64,000 bases of DNA from Corynebacterium kroppenstedtii. GTDB taxonomy: Bacteria; Actinomycetota; Actinomycetes; Mycobacteriales; Mycobacteriaceae. Shown here one piece after another: positions 60,155 through 64,000 of this stretch. The stretch lies in the NCBI RefSeq assembly GCF_003243515.1, contig NZ_QFRA01000009.1, forward strand, positions 1-64,000, given 5' to 3'. Position numbers and translations under genes: made by a program. Numbering within the stretch: position 1 is the first letter of the stretch; each line of letters starts with the position of its first letter. The notes below the pieces were generated by a model, which had not been told where the DNA came from, ran no database searches, and worked only from the letters and a program-made list of their open reading frames with translations.

Positions 60155-61803
60155 GCAGTGCGTTCACGGGGTGGATCCCCGTCATCATCGTCCTCATTGC
60201 GTTGGCAGCCGCGTATCTGCCGCTGGGCAATTACATGGCAGCCACGTTCACCAGTATGAAGCACACTGCGTTCGAAAAGGCCTGCTACCGCCTCATCGGT
60301 GTGAACCCCGACGGCAAGCAGAAGTGGAATCAGTATGGCGCAAGCGTTCTGGCGTTCTCCCTAATCAGCGTGGTGTGCCTATACCTGTTGCAGCGCATAC
60401 AACAGTGGTTGCCACTCAACCACGGCAAACAGCCCATGCACTGGGATCAAGCATGGAATACCGCCGCCTCCTTCGTCACGAACACGAACTGGCAGTCCTA
60501 CTCCGGTGAGGAAGCCATGAGCATCTTCACCCAAATGGCTGGGCTGGCGGTGCAGAATTTCGTGTCCGCAGCCGTGGGCCTCACGGTAGCCATAGCCTTG
60601 ATCCGGGGGTTGGCAAATCGGTCCGGCAGCGGCACTATCGGTAACTTCTGGGTGGATCTACACCGCGCGGTGTTCCGGATTCTATTACCAATGGCGTTCA
60701 TCGGTGCGGTGCTGCTGATTTCGCAGGGTGTTATCCAAAACTTCCACGAGCCCACCTCCATTGCCACCGTTACAGGTGGGCAGCAGACCATCCCCGGTGG
60801 CGCGGTTGCTTCCCAGGAGGTTATCAAGGAATTGGGAACCAACGGTGGCGGTTACTTCAATGCCAACTCCGCCCACCCATTTGAAAACCCCAATGCCTGG
60901 ACCAACATGCTGGAGATCTTCCTGATCCTAGTGATCCCCGTGAGCCTTACACGCACCTTCGGCAAAATGGTCGGAGATACGCGTCAAGGTTGGGCGGTCC
61001 TGTCGGCCATGGCGGTGCTGTACTTCACCTCGCTGGCTGTGGTCATGAGCTCCGAAACCTCCCTATCCGCCCTCCACGGCGGCGGGCTGGAGGGCAAGGA
61101 ATACCGCTTGGGAGTTCTACCATCCTCCTTCTTTGCCGTGACCACCACGATGACCTCGACCGGAGCGGTGGATTCCTTCCACTCCAGCTACCATCCCCTC
61201 GCTGGCGGGATGTTGATCCTCAATATGATGCTGGGTGAGATCTCCCCCGGCGGTGTAGGCACCGGCCTGTACGGCATGTTGATGATCGCTATTTTGAGCG
61301 TGTTCGTCGCTGGCCTTATGGTCGGCCGAACCCCGGAATACTTGGGCAAGCGCATCGGCGTGTCGGAGATCACCAAAGTCAGTCTGTACATCCTGGTCAT
61401 GCCAGCCCTCGTGTTGGCAGGAGTGGGCCTTTCCGCCCTGCTGCCAGCCACACGTGAATCGATCTCCGCCACCGGGCCTCACGGATTCAGCGAATTGGTC
61501 TACGCCTACACCTCGGCCTCCAACAACAACGGATCCGCCTTCGCCGGATTTAACGCGGATACCCCATGGTTCAACATCACCCTCGGGTTGTGCATGTTGC
61601 TGGGCCGCTTCCTCCCCATCATCATGGCGCTCGCGCTCGCCGGTGACTTCGCAACCCAGAAACCGGCTGCTGAAACCGCCGGCACTCTCCCTACCCACCG
61701 TCCGCAATTCGTGGGCGTGATGATCGGCATCGCCATTATCGTTGGAGCGCTGACCTTCCTACCCACCTTGGTTCTCGGCCCCTTGACGGAGGCTTTGTCA
61801 TGA
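60151..61803 (+). CDS. kdpA: KdpA, potassium-binding channel subunit
   Basis: The product is 550 residues with about ten membrane helices. The four selectivity-type loops are present, including SFVTNTNWQSYSGE, GTNGGGYFNANSAHPFENP, TTMTSTGAVDSFH and YAYTSASNNNGSAFAG. GGAGAAG precedes the ATG at 60151, which is also set by the kdpF overlap. It takes up K+ at low external concentrations, powered by KdpB. kdpA overlaps kdpB by four bases (ATGA). Confidence 0.96.
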   Translation: MSSAFTGWIPVIIVLIALAAAYLPLGNYMAATFTSMKHTAFEKACYRLIGVNPDGKQKWNQYGASVLAFSLISVVCLYLLQRIQQWLPLNHGKQPMHWDQAWNTAASFVTNTNWQSYSGEEAMSIFTQMAGLAVQNFVSAAVGLTVAIALIRGLANRSGSGTIGNFWVDLHRAVFRILLPMAFIGAVLLISQGVIQNFHEPTSIATVTGGQQTIPGGAVASQEVIKELGTNGGGYFNANSAHPFENPNAWTNMLEIFLILVIPVSLTRTFGKMVGDTRQGWAVLSAMAVLYFTSLAVVMSSETSLSALHGGGLEGKEYRLGVLPSSFFAVTTTMTSTGAVDSFHSSYHPLAGGMLILNMMLGEISPGGVGTGLYGMLMIAILSVFVAGLMVGRTPEYLGKRIGVSEITKVSLYILVMPALVLAGVGLSALLPATRESISATGPHGFSELVYAYTSASNNNGSAFAGFNADTPWFNITLGLCMLLGRFLPIIMALALAGDFATQKPAAETAGTLPTHRPQFVGVMIGIAIIVGALTFLPTLVLGPLTEALS

Positions 61804-64000
61804 CTGCCGTAAACATCTCTTCTTCTACCGACACCCCGCACACCACTCCCTCAACACAATCCAGTTCGAAGAAATCCACCAGCGCGTTCTCTGCAGAGCA
61901 GCTCAAAAAGACCTTGCCACTAGCCATCAAGAAGATGGATCCCCGCCTGCTGTACAAAACCCCAGTGATGTTCCTGGTTGAGGTCGGGGCGCTTTTTACC
62001 CTGGTACTGGCGATTGCACACCCCGCCGTGTTCACGTGGTCTATTACCGTATGGCTGTGGCTCACCGTGCTGTTCGCCACCTTGGCTGAAGCGGTAGCAG
62101 AAGGCCGAGGCAAGGCGCAGGCGGATGCCCTGCGGTCAACGCGCACGCAATCCAACGCGCTAAAATTCGTCGGTTCCGACGTCAGCGATCCACGCCTCGC
62201 CCCCGCCTTAGCTCACTCGGGCGCGGGTATCGCCGGGGTAGCCGAAGAAGTCTCCAGCGAAGCCCTCTTGCCCGGGGACATTGTTCTGATCAGCGCCGGT
62301 GAGGTCATCCCCGCCGACGGTGATGTAATCATGGGCGCAGCCAGCGTGGATGAATCTGCAGTGACCGGTGAATCCGCCCCAGTGATCCGCGAGTCCGGCG
62401 GTGACCGCTCTGCAGTCACCGGCGGCACACGTGTGCTCTCGGATGCCATCGCTGTGCGCGTCACGAGCAAAGCCGGCGAATCGTTCATGGATCGCATGAT
62501 CGGTCTGGTCGAAGGTGCCGAACGAAAGAAAACCCCGAACGAGCTGGCCCTGGGCACCCTACTCATCGTGCTAACCATCATCTTCGTGATTGTGGTTTTG
62601 GCACTGGCCCCAATGGCTGCTTTCAACCATGCCGAGCAATCCCCCGTCGTACTGGTTGCACTGCTAGTGTGCCTGATCCCCACCACAATCGGCGCATTAC
62701 TCTCTGCAATCGGGATCGCTGGTATGGATCGTCTTGTGCAGCACAATGTGCTGGCCAAGTCCGGCCGCGCGGTAGAAGCCGCCGGCGATGTGGCCACCCT
62801 GCTGCTGGACAAAACCGGCACCATCACCATTGGTGATCGCCAGGCCAGCGAATTCGTTCCTGTCGGCGAAACTAGTCCGGAGGAACTGACCTACGCTTGT
62901 CAGCTCTCTTCATTGGCCGATGACACCCCCGAGGGGCGTTCGATCGTGCTGCTCGCGCAAAAAGAATCCGGCCAGTCCATTCCGGAAGAAACTTTCCGGG
63001 AGGCCGAATTCATCCCCTTCACCGCCCAAACCCGCATGAGTGGTATTCAACTGCCCTCGGGCGCCGGGGAGTATTTGCAGTGGTCTGCCGTTGATGGCCA
63101 GCCTGCTCCACGCAAAATCGTCAAGGGTGCGGCCTCGGAAATCACCAAACTCGTGGCGCACCTGGGCGGCAGGGTCCCCACTACCACCACCGAAGTAGTG
63201 GACAACATCTCCAACAGTGGTGGTACTGCGCTGGTCGTGGCCGAAATTGTCCTTGATCGCCAAGGGAAAGACCGTGCCGCTCGGCTTTTGGGCGTCATCC
63301 ACCTGAAAGACATCGTGAAACCCGGCATGACCGAGCGCTTCAAACAATTGCGCACAATGGGCATCCGTACCGTGATGGTCACAGGCGATAACGCACTTAC
63401 AGCCAAGGCGATCGCCGCTGAAGCCGGAGTGGATGATGTCCTAGCGGAGGCAACCCCGGAACAGAAGCTGGAACTCATCCACAAGGAACAGACCAAGGGT
63501 CGGCTGGTGGCGATGACGGGTGACGGTACCAACGATGCTCCCGCTCTGGCTCAGGCCGATGTGGGTGTGGCGATGAACACGGGCACCACCGCGGCTAAGG
63601 AAGCCGGCAATATGGTGGATTTGGATTCGGATCCCACCAAGTTGATCGATGTGGTGGCCATCGGCAAGCAATTGCTCATTACCCGCGGTGCACTGACAAC
63701 ATTCAGCATTGCCAATGACATCGCCAAATACTTCGCGATCATCCCCGCCATGTTTGTAGTGGCTTTCCCCGGATTATCCGCACTGAATGTCATGCACCTG
63801 CACTCGCCCCAATCGGCAATCCTTTCCGCGGTGATCTTCAACGCACTCATTATTATCGCGCTGATCCCGTTGGCGCTGAAAGGTGTCCAATACCGCGCGG
63901 GGTCGGCAGCTGCCTTGCTGTCCCGCAACCTCACGATTTTCGGTATGGGAGGGGTGGTCGTGCCATTCCTCGGCATCAAGATCATCGACCTGCTGATCTC
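61800..64000 (+). CDS. kdpB: KdpB, P-type ATPase subunit (3' end outside window)
   Basis: There are 733 complete codons, probably lacking only the last dozens to the C-terminus. Visible are the first membrane helices, TGES in the actuator domain (DESAVTGESAPVI), the phosphorylation motif LLDKTGTIT (Asp about residue 337), the KGAASEI nucleotide site and VAMTGDGTNDAPALAQADVGVAMN. It provides ATP-driven K+ uptake with KdpA. The N-terminal 45 residues are Ser/Thr-rich and longer than in E. coli. kdpC and the kdpDE regulators are not visible. Confidence 0.96.
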   Translation, partial: MTAVNISSSTDTPHTTPSTQSSSKKSTSAFSAEQLKKTLPLAIKKMDPRLLYKTPVMFLVEVGALFTLVLAIAHPAVFTWSITVWLWLTVLFATLAEAVAEGRGKAQADALRSTRTQSNALKFVGSDVSDPRLAPALAHSGAGIAGVAEEVSSEALLPGDIVLISAGEVIPADGDVIMGAASVDESAVTGESAPVIRESGGDRSAVTGGTRVLSDAIAVRVTSKAGESFMDRMIGLVEGAERKKTPNELALGTLLIVLTIIFVIVVLALAPMAAFNHAEQSPVVLVALLVCLIPTTIGALLSAIGIAGMDRLVQHNVLAKSGRAVEAAGDVATLLLDKTGTITIGDRQASEFVPVGETSPEELTYACQLSSLADDTPEGRSIVLLAQKESGQSIPEETFREAEFIPFTAQTRMSGIQLPSGAGEYLQWSAVDGQPAPRKIVKGAASEITKLVAHLGGRVPTTTTEVVDNISNSGGTALVVAEIVLDRQGKDRAARLLGVIHLKDIVKPGMTERFKQLRTMGIRTVMVTGDNALTAKAIAAEAGVDDVLAEATPEQKLELIHKEQTKGRLVAMTGDGTNDAPALAQADVGVAMNTGTTAAKEAGNMVDLDSDPTKLIDVVAIGKQLLITRGALTTFSIANDIAKYFAIIPAMFVVAFPGLSALNVMHLHSPQSAILSAVIFNALIIIALIPLALKGVQYRAGSAAALLSRNLTIFGMGGVVVPFLGIKIIDLLI

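Noticed and set aside
1..64000. tRNA, rRNA, CRISPR array, insertion sequence or prophage
   Set aside because: No cloverleaf-type sequence, regular spaced repeats, transposase or integrase was found when reading the window.

Overview
The window is actinobacterial chromosome of a type best matched by Corynebacterium. The evidence is a fused E2-like/E1 2-oxoglutarate dehydrogenase, a mycothiol deacetylase (mshB), the diaminopimelate genes dapC, dapD and dapE, an LpqW-type lipoprotein, a sigE/anti-sigma pair, a moderately high G+C content by eye, and many leaderless promoters. Gene order parallels Mycobacterium tuberculosis from memory: about 2.3-12 kb resembles the dnaG-dgt-TPM-glyS block, and about 17-50 kb resembles the kgd (odhA) to typA block in reverse. 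The species is not proven; a lipophilic species such as C. kroppenstedtii is only a guess.

Layout. 1-2 kb: 5' part of an MFS exporter with a long hydrophilic N-terminal tail. 2-12 kb: a frameshifted small gene, a YtxH-like protein, dnaG, a secreted guanyl-type RNase, dgt, a YdcF-like protein, a large TPM-domain membrane protein, a tail-anchored hypothetical protein and glyS. 12-21 kb: an unknown alpha-helical protein, a one-chain ABC exporter with two membrane and two nucleotide-binding domains, and odhA followed by a strong terminator. 21-28 kb: a lipoprotein/membrane protein pair, corA interrupted by a stop codon, a stress-type glycine-zipper protein, a soluble MgtE/CBS protein, a DUF1003 protein, mrp and tatB. 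28-33 kb: anti-sigma factor, sigE, an O-methyltransferase and divergent glgC/glgA. 33-44 kb: a MarR regulator with a long N-terminal extension, rlmA-like methyltransferase, DUF3117, a DivIVA-like protein, folP2, a LOG protein, dapE, an amino-acid permease, dapD, dapC and ferredoxin. 44-50 kb: membrane protein, mshB, lpqW-like and typA. 50-57 kb: an unexpected magnesium-chelatase-type H-I-D gene set and a DUF402 protein. 57-64 kb: fhs, a carboxymuconolactone decarboxylase family protein and the start of kdpFAB, which runs off the window.

The most unusual region is 49.8-56.4 kb. It encodes a BchH/ChlH-type large subunit, a BchI-type AAA+ subunit and a BchD-type AAA/VWA subunit, with no photosynthesis genes in view. 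The H gene has an in-frame TGA exactly where relatives carry a conserved tryptophan, and the D gene is broken by at least two one-base shifts, so the locus is either decaying, recoded or mis-sequenced. Other lesions lie outside it: an in-frame TAA in corA, a one-base shift in the gene at 2.1 kb, an apparently missing start codon in the ABC exporter gene, and possibly a stop inside the DivIVA-like gene.

No rRNA, tRNA, CRISPR array, insertion sequence or prophage was recognised.
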